A DNA stretch of 34,822 bases from Lacisediminimonas sp. (GTDB taxonomy: Bacteria; Pseudomonadota; Gammaproteobacteria; Burkholderiales; Burkholderiaceae_D): positions 1 to 34,822 of the forward strand of contig NZ_JAUSNH010000139.1 of the NCBI RefSeq assembly GCF_030645335.1, written 5' to 3'. Made by a program: the position numbers and the translations under genes. Positions 16,914 to 24,807 of the stretch are shown in pieces; position 1 is the first letter of the stretch; each line of letters opens with the position of its first letter. Below the pieces are notes generated by a model that ran no database searches, was not told where the DNA came from, and worked only from the letters and a program-made list of their open reading frames with translations.

Positions 16914-19130
16914 TCAGCCCTCTACGGCCAGCCTGAGCTCGACCGTTGTCATGCGCAGCCGCAGCGCCAGGCTGCGACTGAGATTGAGCAAGATCTGGCG
17001 CGCAATCTCCGGATGCGCCAGTTCGATTTCAGCCAGGCGCTCGCGAGTCAGTTCCCATACCGTACCCGGCCCCTGCAGCATCGCATCGGCAGAACGCGGC
17101 TTGCCTTCGAGCAGCGCCATTTCGCCAAACACCATGCCCGGCGCAAAGCTCGCCACGCGCTTCTGGTGGCCGCCATTGATCGGCACCAGGATATCCACTA
17201 CGCTGTCACTGGCCACGAACAGGCTGTCCCCGACATCGCCGCAACGAAAAATGACGCCGGCGGCAGCGAAGCGATGGCGGGCGAGGTAGCCCTCGAGTGC
17301 CTCGGTCTGTGACTTGTCGAGGCCTGCAGCCAGCGCAGTCTGCGAAAGATCGACGACGGCATCTTCAGCCTTGATGCCATGTCTGGCAAGCAGGGCGTCC
17401 TCCAGGCTTTCCATCGCCGTATCCATGTCCGGATGCCAGTTCATGGGTGCAATGGCGCTTTCCAGGCCCATTGCGCGCAGGAAGCCGGCGATGCGCTGGT
17501 TGGCGCCGGATATCGACAAGCTTCGCTGCATGGCGTTCAACTTGCGCGCCACCTGCAACAAGGTGCGGGCGCCGGTGGTGTCGACATCGCTCACCCGCCT
17601 GAGATCGAGCAGCAGGGAAGTCGCCTGTTGGGTTGCCGCTTCGATTTCGCGCGCCGCGCGATCGGCAGTCCCGAAGAACAAGGGTCCTTCGATTTCAATC
17701 ACCGCAATCTGCGCGCCATGGTGCTCGAGCACCTGCATGTCGGCTGCCGATCGCACCTTGAGCGAACGATGGTGCCGGGCATCCGACATACGCCGGATGA
17801 CCGGTTTCATGCTGCCCTTGATGAAGAGGAACATCGTCGCCACGACGCCGGCGCCGACCGCCTGCAGCATGTCGCCCACGACGGCGACCAGCGCCACCAG
17901 CACGATGACGCCCAGGTTCGCCAGCAGCAAGTCATACTGCGCGCGCGGCAGTTGCCGGCGCTGGCGAAGCACCTGGACGACCAGACGACGCGTCCCCTCG
18001 TCTACCATGCCGTAGGCGAAAAAAAGCAGGATGCCAGCGGTGACCGCGCTCGGCACCAGCCCGATCCAGTTGCCGACCAGGATCACGGTCAGCATGAGCG
18101 CGACGGCGCAAACGGCGCCGGAAAGCGGACTGCGCCCGCCCGCCGCCAGGTTCGTCATGACCCTTGTCAGGTTGCCGGTGCTGGAGGTTGCGCCGAGCAC
18201 GCCGGACACCAGGTTCGCCAAGCCCTGGCTGCGCAGTTCGCGATCGGCATGGGGCCGCACGTGCGTCACGGAATCAATCGCAGCAAGGCAGAGCAAGGTT
18301 TCGAGGGAGGCAAAGGCGGCGATCGCCAACGCATAAGGTGCGACTGTCGGTATCCAGCCAAGCAGATCAGCCATTCCCTGGCTGGCAATGGTTTGCCACA
18401 CTGAGAATGCAGGCAACACACCGACCACGCTGACCGATGTCGTTCCGAGCATGTCTGGGCCAAACACGAAGGCCAGCGCGTGGTGCAGCAGGGTGCCGCC
18501 GATCAACGCTGCTATCGTGCCAGGCACCCGCCGGGTCCAGCGCGGCACCAGGAAACACAGCGCCAGCGTCAGCGACGTGACGGCGACGCTCGGCAGGTGC
18601 CAACTGTCGGATGCGGTGTTCCAGGGCGAGCCATGGGCGATGCCCAGGGCTGGACGCAAGGCCGACAGCAGCATCAGCAAGCCCACGCCGCACATCAGGC
18701 CGGCAATCACCGGATAAGGGACGTACTTCAGCGCACGGCCAAGCCGCACCCAGCCAAATAGAAACTGGAACAGTCCGGCCAGCACGGTGCACAGCAACAG
18801 CAAGCCAAACACCATTGCGGCCGGATCGGCCGCTGCCTGCACGTCCACCTGGTCCAGCAGGTCGGTGGCCAATGCAGCCAGGAGCAGGGCGGTGGCCGGA
18901 CGTGAACCGGTCATCATGCCGCCGGTCGTGCGCAGCAAGAGTCCGAGGACGCCCCCGAGGATGCAGCCCCAGATGGCGGCGCGCAGGCCGTGATCGGCAT
19001 ACGCCGCACCCAGCGGCGCAACGGCGATCAAGCCATAAACCAACTCGACCGGCAAGCCCGATAGTGCCGCGGTCACGCCGCCGGCAATATCGTTTTTCCA
19101 GCGTCGCCAGTGCATACCAACACCGCTCAT
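16914..19130 (-). CDS. SulP anion transporter with STAS and cyclic-nucleotide-binding domains
   Basis: A 738-residue fusion. Residues 1-430 form the SulP/SLC26 membrane domain (GGVTAALSGLPVELVYGLIAVAPLG near the start, and a later TSSTGNLTRVMTNLAAGGRSP). Residues about 465-575 are a STAS domain with LLLDLRRVSDVDTTGARTLL. Residues about 604-725 are a cNMP-binding domain with the phosphate cassette FGEMALLEGKPRSADAM, whose Glu and Arg are intact, so it should bind cyclic nucleotide. The start at 19130 is chosen because GGGGAG lies 9 bases upstream; longer and shorter in-frame starts exist. Transport of sulfate, bicarbonate or another anion is possible and not decided by sequence. Confidence 0.9.
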   Translation of the reverse strand: MSGVGMHWRRWKNDIAGGVTAALSGLPVELVYGLIAVAPLGAAYADHGLRAAIWGCILGGVLGLLLRTTGGMMTGSRPATALLLAALATDLLDQVDVQAAADPAAMVFGLLLLCTVLAGLFQFLFGWVRLGRALKYVPYPVIAGLMCGVGLLMLLSALRPALGIAHGSPWNTASDSWHLPSVAVTSLTLALCFLVPRWTRRVPGTIAALIGGTLLHHALAFVFGPDMLGTTSVSVVGVLPAFSVWQTIASQGMADLLGWIPTVAPYALAIAAFASLETLLCLAAIDSVTHVRPHADRELRSQGLANLVSGVLGATSSTGNLTRVMTNLAAGGRSPLSGAVCAVALMLTVILVGNWIGLVPSAVTAGILLFFAYGMVDEGTRRLVVQVLRQRRQLPRAQYDLLLANLGVIVLVALVAVVGDMLQAVGAGVVATMFLFIKGSMKPVIRRMSDARHHRSLKVRSAADMQVLEHHGAQIAVIEIEGPLFFGTADRAAREIEAATQQATSLLLDLRRVSDVDTTGARTLLQVARKLNAMQRSLSISGANQRIAGFLRAMGLESAIAPMNWHPDMDTAMESLEDALLARHGIKAEDAVVDLSQTALAAGLDKSQTEALEGYLARHRFAAAGVIFRCGDVGDSLFVASDSVVDILVPINGGHQKRVASFAPGMVFGEMALLEGKPRSADAMLQGPGTVWELTRERLAEIELAHPEIARQILLNLSRSLALRLRMTTVELRLAVEG

Positions 19131-19306
19131 CGAGCGTTTCTCCCCAACGATCACGGCATGGAACGCGTTGCGCCTGACTGGCCCACGTGGCAAGGATGCC
19201 GCTTATCACCTTGGCAATTGCATTAAGGTAACAGAAGTGATCAGCCAAACGAGGTTTAAGCGCGATCCTGCGCGGCGAAAGTTTTCGCTGCCCCGGTTGC
19301 GGTCGT

Positions 19307-19316
19307 GGGGGGGGGG
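19307..19316 (+). repeat. G10 homopolymer upstream of the SulP gene
   Basis: Ten consecutive G on the plus strand (C10 in the reading direction of the flanking minus-strand genes) lie in the 222-base gap between the hydrolase stop and the SulP start, about 177 bases before the SulP ATG. The surrounding bases can form GC-rich hairpins (GCGAAAGTTTTCGC just to the left). No gene is seen in the gap. Confidence 0.7.
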
Positions 19317-19352
19317 CGGCGAAGCGATCGCAGGGAAGTTGAAACTAGAAGC

Positions 19353-20165
19353 TCAGCGACCGGCGGTGACCTGGCCGCGCAAGAATTCCAATACGACGGC
19401 ATTGAACTCGGCCGGACGACTGCGCGACACGGCGTGACCGCCCTTGTCGAACAGATAGAGACGGGCGCCAGGGATTGCCGCGGCTATCTGTCGCGAGAAA
19501 TATGCAGGGGTCAACAGGTCGTCTTCCGCGCAAATGACCAGGGTCGGCGCGACCACCTTGCCCAACTGCGCCGAAATATCGAATTTCAGGATCGAGTCGA
19601 TCCGGCTCTCCATGATTTCCGCGGAACTCAGCTCGTTCGCCGCCGTCTTTGCCTCCACCGCGCGCAGGCTCTCGTCGTTGTCATTGATGAACTCTGGCGG
19701 GTAGAAAAAAAGCGAGGTCGTCTGCGCGTAGACCTCGGGGCCCATGGTTTGCAGCACGCGTTTGCGCAAGCTCCAGATGCGATGGCGGTACGGGTCTGCC
19801 CGGTCAATGCTCGCATACAGCACCAGGCTGGCAATCCTCCCGGGGTACCGTGAGGCCACGACCTGACCGACTGCGCCGCCCGTGGAGTGGCCGACAAAAT
19901 GGACCTTCTCGATTTGCAGTGCATCCAATAGTGCAATGAAGTCCTCCGCCAACTGCTCGATGGATTGCACCGTCACGCGCGAAGAGCGGCCAGTGCCGCG
20001 CTGGTCGGTGACCAGGACACGAAAGCGTGCGGAAAAATCAGCGATCTGCGGACCCCAGTACGATCCGGCGCCGCCCATTCCGGCAACCAGTGCTACCGGT
20101 ATGCCGGCGTTGTCGCCATGCCACTCATAAAACTGCTCGATACCGTTTGCTTGAACCACCGCCAT
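19353..20165 (-). CDS. alpha/beta hydrolase, RutD-like
   Basis: A 270-residue alpha/beta-fold hydrolase. The oxyanion region is AGMGGAGSYWGPQ; TDQRGTGRS follows; the nucleophile is S94 in GHSTGG; the acid is in ICAEDDLLTP and the catalytic His in GGHAVSRS. Segment order and wording (GSYW.PQ, DQRGTG, FFYPPEF) resemble RutD of the pyrimidine-degradation pathway, and a RutC-like gene is in the same operon. Function as an aminoacrylate or carbamate hydrolase is therefore possible. The ATG at 20165 has GGGAG upstream; a longer frame to 20222 is less likely. A 124-base gap with a hairpin separates it from the Bug gene. Confidence 0.85.
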   Translation of the reverse strand: MAVVQANGIEQFYEWHGDNAGIPVALVAGMGGAGSYWGPQIADFSARFRVLVTDQRGTGRSSRVTVQSIEQLAEDFIALLDALQIEKVHFVGHSTGGAVGQVVASRYPGRIASLVLYASIDRADPYRHRIWSLRKRVLQTMGPEVYAQTTSLFFYPPEFINDNDESLRAVEAKTAANELSSAEIMESRIDSILKFDISAQLGKVVAPTLVICAEDDLLTPAYFSRQIAAAIPGARLYLFDKGGHAVSRSRPAEFNAVVLEFLRGQVTAGR

Positions 20166-20245
20166 ACTTCCATCTCCCTGGATCTGATAAAAACGTATTC
20201 GTCCGTGCCGGACCGCCTGCAAAAAGCACCGCTGGCCCGATTTGC

Positions 20246-20276
20246 AGCGGGAGCCGACACGCGGGGGCCTCCCGCT
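20246..20276 (-). repeat. intercistronic hairpin between Bug and hydrolase genes
   Basis: AGCGGGAG (20246-20253) and CTCCCGCT (20269-20276) pair as a perfect 8-base stem around a 15-base GC-rich loop, with further partial pairing outside. It lies just after the Bug gene stop in the direction of transcription. No T-tract follows, so it looks more like an mRNA-stabilising or attenuating structure than a full terminator. Confidence 0.45.
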
Positions 20277-20289
20277 TTGCTGCCTGGCC

Positions 20290-21348
20290 TCAGTACGCAG
20301 TGACGCCCGTTGCCTTCACCAGCGCGGCCCACTTCTTGACGTCGGCGCTGATGATCCGGCTGAACTCCGCCGGGCTGTTACCGACCGGATCGGCGCCGAT
20401 GGCCTGGAGCTGCGCCTTTGCTTCCGGCGTGGCGAGGATTTTCACCACTTCAGCTTGCAGCGCCTCGACCACCGGCATTGGTGTCCCGGCCGGAGCCAAC
20501 AGGCCGAACCAGGAACTGACTTCAACGCCGGGCACGCCGAGCTCGGCCAATGTCGGCAACTCGGGAAGCGCACTGGCACGCTGGGCGCCCGCGATTGCCA
20601 GCGGGCGCAGCTTGCCCGAGCGGATGTGCGGCAGCACCGAAGGAAGATGGTCGAACATGACGTCCACGCGCCCAGCCAGCAAATCGCTCATGGCCGGTGC
20701 AGCGCCCTTGTAGGGCACATGCAGCAGTTTTGCGCCGGTCGCCTTCTGGAACAGTTCCCCGGTGAGGTGGGGGATGGCGCCGGTGCCGCTCGATGCAAAG
20801 CTGAACGGATTTGGTCGTGCTTGGGCTTCGCTGACGAAATCGCGCGGTGTCTTTGCCTTGACAGCAGACGTGACAACCAGCGCCACGGGAATCTGGGCGA
20901 CCAGGCTCACCGCCTGGAAATCCTTCTCGGGCTGGTAGGACAGTCCCTTGTAGATCGAGGGGGCGATGCTTTGACTTGCCGTTACGCCCATCAACAGCGT
21001 ATAGCCGTCAGCCGGGGCTCGTGCCACAAAAGCAGCGCCGATCGTGCCGGCTGCACCAGCCTTGTTCTCAACGACGAATGACTGGTTGAATGCAATGGAG
21101 AATTTCTGGGCGAACAAACGGGCCAACTGGTCTGCAGCGCCGCCAGCCGGAAATCCGGCCACGATCGTGACCGGCTTTTTGGATGGGTAGGCGTCGCCCG
21201 CAGCCTGCGCTGGAAGCGCGGATGCCAGCGCCAGCGTGAGCAATGACCCGGTGCACCAGGAGAGGGCGCTCATTAAAGATGAACCGCGTGTCGCCGCCCT
21301 GGGCGGCACGGCCGCTTTAGTCGGTCCGGTATCGACGTCGTTGACCAT
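20290..21348 (-). CDS. Bug-family (TctC-like) periplasmic substrate-binding protein
   Basis: A 352-residue secreted protein. A long basic N-region precedes a hydrophobic stretch (SLLTLALASALPAQA), with likely cleavage near residue 49. The mature part has the family signature YPSKKPVTIVAGFPAGGAADQLAR, then VVENKAGAAGTIGAAFVARAPADGYTLL, and HVPYKGAAPAMSDLLAGRVDVMFD. Bug proteins bind carboxylates and other small anionic metabolites, very often without a linked transporter, as here. The start has GGAG at good spacing. It sits between the RidA/RutC-like gene and the hydrolase gene, so its ligand is probably the compound that this module degrades. Confidence 0.93.
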   Translation of the reverse strand: MVNDVDTGPTKAAVPPRAATRGSSLMSALSWCTGSLLTLALASALPAQAAGDAYPSKKPVTIVAGFPAGGAADQLARLFAQKFSIAFNQSFVVENKAGAAGTIGAAFVARAPADGYTLLMGVTASQSIAPSIYKGLSYQPEKDFQAVSLVAQIPVALVVTSAVKAKTPRDFVSEAQARPNPFSFASSGTGAIPHLTGELFQKATGAKLLHVPYKGAAPAMSDLLAGRVDVMFDHLPSVLPHIRSGKLRPLAIAGAQRASALPELPTLAELGVPGVEVSSWFGLLAPAGTPMPVVEALQAEVVKILATPEAKAQLQAIGADPVGNSPAEFSRIISADVKKWAALVKATGVTAY

Positions 21349-21497
21349 TTCTTGCTCCGCTAGGTAGGTAAATCAGAATGAATCGGCTGGGCCGCAAACA
21401 GCCCGGGCTTGATCAGGCGCGCCCTGGGCCGGGCGCTTCCATGCAAAAAGTGATCCTGGCGTCGAAGCGACGTGTCGCCATCGACACCAGGGTCGCA

Positions 21498-21878
21498 CTA
21501 GATATGGGCAATCGACGATATCTCGACCAGGAATTCAGGTTTCACCATGTCGGCCCGGATGCAATAGCGCGCAGGCGGGCGGTCCGAGAAATATTCGCCG
21601 TAGACCTCGTTCATCGCCTGGTAGTCGGACAGGTCCTTGATGAAGATGACGTTGTAGGTGACATCCGCCAGGCTTCCGCCTGCGGCTTCGATCACGCGCT
21701 TGATGGTCTCGATGACGCAGCGTGTCTGGACCCGGACATCGCCGTCCCCGACCACTTTGCCGTCGCTGTCAGTGGCAAAGGTTCCGGAGACATAGACCAC
21801 ATTATTGGCTTTCACGCCCGGCGAATAAGGCGCCAGCGGGGGGGATGATCCGGCGGGAGTAATGATTTCTTTTGGCAT
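21498..21878 (-). CDS. RidA/RutC-like enamine deaminase
   Basis: A 126-residue protein of the YjgF/YER057c/UK114 (RidA) family. Its opening (MPKEIITPAGSSPPLAPYSPG), VVYVSGTFATDSDGKVVGDG, QTRCVIETIKRVIEAAGGSLADVT and PPARYCIRADMVKPEFLVEI segments follow RutC more closely than housekeeping RidA, as judged from memory. The conserved Arg of PPAR and the late Glu of LVEI are present. RutC-type enzymes hydrolyse 3-aminoacrylate. It is the first gene after LysR on this strand and is followed by the Bug gene after 149 bases. The ring-opening partners RutA and RutB are absent here. Confidence 0.87.
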   Translation of the reverse strand: MPKEIITPAGSSPPLAPYSPGVKANNVVYVSGTFATDSDGKVVGDGDVRVQTRCVIETIKRVIEAAGGSLADVTYNVIFIKDLSDYQAMNEVYGEYFSDRPPARYCIRADMVKPEFLVEISSIAHI

Positions 21879-21978
21879 GGTCGGCTCGATGAGGGCGTGA
21901 ATGGACGGGAAGCGAAGCTTTAGAAAATACTATGCGCACAGCGACGGCAGGCGGTAGATCAAAGTGAGCACCGCCGTG

Positions 21979-21993
21979 TTGCGCGCATCGCAA
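21979..21993. promoter_or_regulatory. LysR-type operator upstream of the RidA/RutC-like gene
   Basis: TTGCGCGCATCGCAA is a perfect inverted repeat (TTGCG-N5-CGCAA) containing the T-N11-A core expected of LysR-type binding sites. It lies about 100 bases before the RidA-like start and just downstream of the lysR gene. A possible -10, TAGTAT, lies between it and the gene, without a good -35, as expected for an activated promoter. Confidence 0.55.
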
Positions 21994-22062
21994 CGCCGCC
22001 CGGCTCAAGTGATCGAAGCAAGCCAGTCATGACGGGCTTGGCGGGGGCAGGGCGCCAGCACG

Positions 22063-23034
22063 CTACACGGCCGCGCAATCACGCCCGGTCGAATCAAGTC
22101 GATCGAAAGCGAGCTGCAACTCGTTGATGAACTCGCGCGCGGCGCTGGTGAGCGAGCGAGTGCGGCTGGCGCATACCTGGGTCAGCACATCGCCAAACTC
22201 GCTATCGGCAAGACGAACAGCGACCAGCTCGCCTGTGGCCAGGTCCCGCACGGCGGAAATGCGCGGCGATATCGTGACCGCACTGCCTTTGCGCGCCAGG
22301 CTGCGCGCCAGGTCGAGTGAGTTGGTCGTCAGCAGCATGTTCAGGGAAACATCCCGGATCTTGGTGACATGGTCCAGCAGCCTTCGTATCGCATAGCTCG
22401 CATCCGGCATGGCGACCCGGTGCCCGGCGAGGTCCGACAACCGCAGTGAGCGCTTGCCTGCCAGCGGATGACGTGGCGACATCAGGGCGACCAGCGCTTC
22501 CTTATGCGAAATCAGCGGCATGACGTCGGGCTTCCCGGCGGCAAAAATCGTGATGCCAATGTCGGCTTCGCCTGCCGCCAGCGCTTCAAATATCCGGCCG
22601 CTGCTGGACACGACGATATTGAAGGTGATGTTCGGGAACTTGGCGTGATAGCTGGCCAGCACTTCCGGCAGGAGCTCGCCGATCAATCCTTCGATGCAAT
22701 GCACCGTCAGCTCGCCGCGCTGCACACCTTTCAGGTCATCGATTTCGCTGCGTGCGCGTTGCAATGCCTTGAAGGTCGTACTCAAATGCGTCCAGAGAAT
22801 CTGGCCCGCCTGCGTCAGGTGCATGCCGTGCGTGGTGCGCTCGAACAGCAGTGCGCCGTACTCGTGCTCGATCTTGCTGATCTGCCGGCTGACGGCGGAT
22901 GGCGCCACATACAAGCGATCCGCCGCCTGGCGAATCGAACCGCATTGGACCACCTCGTGGAAGTAACGAAGCGCGGTGAATTGCAGTGGCGCTGCCTTGA
23001 GCTTGTCGGAGCGTGTCAGATCTATTGGAGGCAT
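22063..23034 (-). CDS. LysR-family transcriptional regulator
   Basis: A 323-residue regulator. The winged helix-turn-helix covers about residues 17-76 (LRYFHEVVQCGSIRQAADRLYVAPSAVSRQISKIEHEYG), followed by the linker helix and an effector domain beginning RGELTVHCIEGLIGELLPEVL, with the typical FEALAAGEADIGITI stretch. It is transcribed in the same direction as the genes it probably controls, not divergently, and the palindromic site at 21979-21993 lies in the 184-base gap to the RidA-like gene. The ligand is probably the substrate or an intermediate of that module. Confidence 0.93.
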   Translation of the reverse strand: MPPIDLTRSDKLKAAPLQFTALRYFHEVVQCGSIRQAADRLYVAPSAVSRQISKIEHEYGALLFERTTHGMHLTQAGQILWTHLSTTFKALQRARSEIDDLKGVQRGELTVHCIEGLIGELLPEVLASYHAKFPNITFNIVVSSSGRIFEALAAGEADIGITIFAAGKPDVMPLISHKEALVALMSPRHPLAGKRSLRLSDLAGHRVAMPDASYAIRRLLDHVTKIRDVSLNMLLTTNSLDLARSLARKGSAVTISPRISAVRDLATGELVAVRLADSEFGDVLTQVCASRTRSLTSAAREFINELQLAFDRLDSTGRDCAAV

Positions 23035-23096
23035 AAAGTGCTAACTGGTTTCATTCCGGCTTCCATCAAAAGGGCAAGCGGGCCCCCGACCGAAAG

Positions 23097-23324
23097 TTAC
23101 AACGGTGCCGTCGTCCTGATCACCGTCACACGGCTGACAAGGAATTCCCCCTCCACCACGGTTCTGTGAGGAACGCCGACGACGTTGAATCCCGGTCCGC
23201 CGTCATCGAGCCAGCGCTGCGCGAGGGGGTCAAATTCCTGTGGATCCAGACCCAGCATCTGGGCGCTGATCACAAACTGCGCTCCGGGCTTCTGTTTTTT
23301 TACAATATCTTCGAGGGAAGCCAT
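23097..23324 (-). CDS. small conserved-looking protein of unknown function
   Basis: I do not recognise this 75-residue protein. It begins MASLEDIVKKQKPGAQFVIS, is soluble by composition, has a LGLDPQEFDPLAQRWLDDGG middle and a strand-rich C-terminus (FNVVGVPHRTVVEGEFLVSRVTVIR). AAAGG and GCAGG stretches precede the ATG. It follows another small gene by 11 bases on the same strand, and the two likely form one transcript; lysR begins 62 bases further on. Confidence 0.6.
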   Translation of the reverse strand: MASLEDIVKKQKPGAQFVISAQMLGLDPQEFDPLAQRWLDDGGPGFNVVGVPHRTVVEGEFLVSRVTVIRTTAPL

Positions 23325-23335
23325 GCCTGCCTTTC

Positions 23336-23578
23336 TTACTTTGCCGGTCCGCCCCGCTTGGGGGCCACATGCGGGCGCGACTTGTTCCGTTGCTCGAATA
23401 CGGTTTTTGCGTCCTGCTCAGCCCGTTCATGGGTGCGCATTTCCGGAAGGTCATCATGCAGGCTGAAGAAGCCGGCGGCTTGCGCTCGCATCACATGCTT
23501 GATTGCGTCCTCATCGCTCAGATCGTATCGCTCCGTGATCAGCGTTGTCACTTCATCCAGGTATTCTTCGTATGTCAT
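23336..23578 (-). CDS. small acidic protein of unknown function
   Basis: I do not recognise this 80-residue protein. The start at 23578 (MTYEEYLDEVTTLITERYDL) is supported by GGAG five bases upstream. The first half looks helical and acidic (LSDEDAIKHVMRAQAAGFF), the second half is charged and ends in a basic KSRPHVAPKRGGPAK tail. It is divergent from the methyltransferase gene (65-base gap, room for two promoters) and leads the two-gene unit with the 75-residue protein gene. Confidence 0.6.
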   Translation of the reverse strand: MTYEEYLDEVTTLITERYDLSDEDAIKHVMRAQAAGFFSLHDDLPEMRTHERAEQDAKTVFEQRNKSRPHVAPKRGGPAK

Positions 23579-23643
23579 GGCGGCTCCGGCTTCCAAGCGC
23601 GTATGATGCGCTCGAATACGACCGCGCGAAAGTCTCCAATTCC

Positions 23644-24807
23644 ATGCAAGAACAAGATATTCCGGCTCCAATGCTCCACTGGAGCGAAAACGACGTGCCC
23701 TGCGTTGCCCGCTGGCGCTCCGAAGCCGGGCTGGCGCCGCCCAAGCGCGTCGTCATCGCCGATGATCGCCTGACTGCAGATGCCGCCTATCGTTTCGCCT
23801 GCGAAGGAACGGCGATGCTGTGGCGCGGTGATTTCCAGAATGCGCGTCAGCTGCTGCAAGCAATGATGCGCCGCATTGACCGCAAGCCAAGGAAAGCCGT
23901 CAAGCCATCCGTCCCGGCGCAAGCGCCGGTGCCGATGACCGAAGCGTTTCACCTGCACCGGCAGGCACAATCGCAACGCGCCCGCAAACTGGCGATGCTG
24001 CTATTGCCGCTCGACGAAAGCTATAAAATTCCGCTGCGTCGCGCACCCGACGTACGACAGGCCTGCGAAGAAGTGTACGGCGCGCCCGGCGAAGCATCGG
24101 TGGTGTCGCTGCGCGAAGTTCTCGGCCTGGTCGGTGCACATGAATGGCGCAAGAACGGCGTCGAGATTGCGGCCTTGGGAGGGGCGCGCATCTATCCGCA
24201 TTACGGCGTGTTCTCGCCAGTGCGCGGTGAATATATCGACCTGGTTGCCCAGGCGCCGCTCCCTTCCAAGAAGCTCGCGTTCGATATCGGGACCGGCACC
24301 GGCGTGCTCGCGGCGGTGCTGGCAATGCGTGGCGTGGCGCGTGTGGTGGCCACTGACCAGGACAGCCGCGCGCTCGCTTGTGCACGGGAAAATATCGCGC
24401 GCATGGGCTTGCCCGGACAGGTAGAGCTGCAACAAACCGACCTGTTTCCAGTGGGCCGCGCCGGGCTGGTTGTGTGCAATCCACCGTGGCTGCCGGCACG
24501 CCCCAGCTCCCCGATAGAGTCCGCAATCTACGATCCCGACAGCCGCATGCTGCGCGGCTTTCTCGCTGGACTGGCGGAACATCTCGATGAACATGGCGAA
24601 GGATGGCTGATCCTGTCCGATTTCGCCGAGCACTTAGGCCTGCGCTCGCGTGAGGAACTGCTGGCATGGATCGAGGCCGGCGGCTTGAAAGTGATAGCCA
24701 AAATCGATACCCGGCCAACCCATGCCAAAGCAAGCGCCGGCGGTGATTTGCTGCATGCCGCGCGCGCTGCCGAGGTGACATCGCTGTGGCGGCTCGGGCG
24801 TCGGTGA
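23644..24807 (+). CDS. class I SAM-dependent methyltransferase, HemK/PrmC-like
   Basis: About 387 residues from the ATG at 23644. The N-terminal 170 residues have no motif I recognise. The C-terminal part has the SAM-binding motif LAFDIGTGTGVLAAVLA, the acidic VVATDQDSRALACARENI and the catalytic VVCNPPWLP, which matches the NPPY-like motif of N- and O-amide methyltransferases such as PrmC/HemK. A 30-base in-frame extension upstream lacks a ribosome site. The substrate is not known: PrmC acts on release factors, but the N-terminal region here differs from what I expect for that enzyme. Its TGA abuts the convergent moaC stop. Confidence 0.85.
   Translation: MQEQDIPAPMLHWSENDVPCVARWRSEAGLAPPKRVVIADDRLTADAAYRFACEGTAMLWRGDFQNARQLLQAMMRRIDRKPRKAVKPSVPAQAPVPMTEAFHLHRQAQSQRARKLAMLLLPLDESYKIPLRRAPDVRQACEEVYGAPGEASVVSLREVLGLVGAHEWRKNGVEIAALGGARIYPHYGVFSPVRGEYIDLVAQAPLPSKKLAFDIGTGTGVLAAVLAMRGVARVVATDQDSRALACARENIARMGLPGQVELQQTDLFPVGRAGLVVCNPPWLPARPSSPIESAIYDPDSRMLRGFLAGLAEHLDEHGEGWLILSDFAEHLGLRSREELLAWIEAGGLKVIAKIDTRPTHAKASAGGDLLHAARAAEVTSLWRLGRR

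Noticed and set aside
19353-23034. A complete pyrimidine-degradation (rut) operon
   Set aside because: Only RutC-like and RutD-like proteins are present; no RutA, RutB, RutE, RutF or RutG-like product is encoded in the window.
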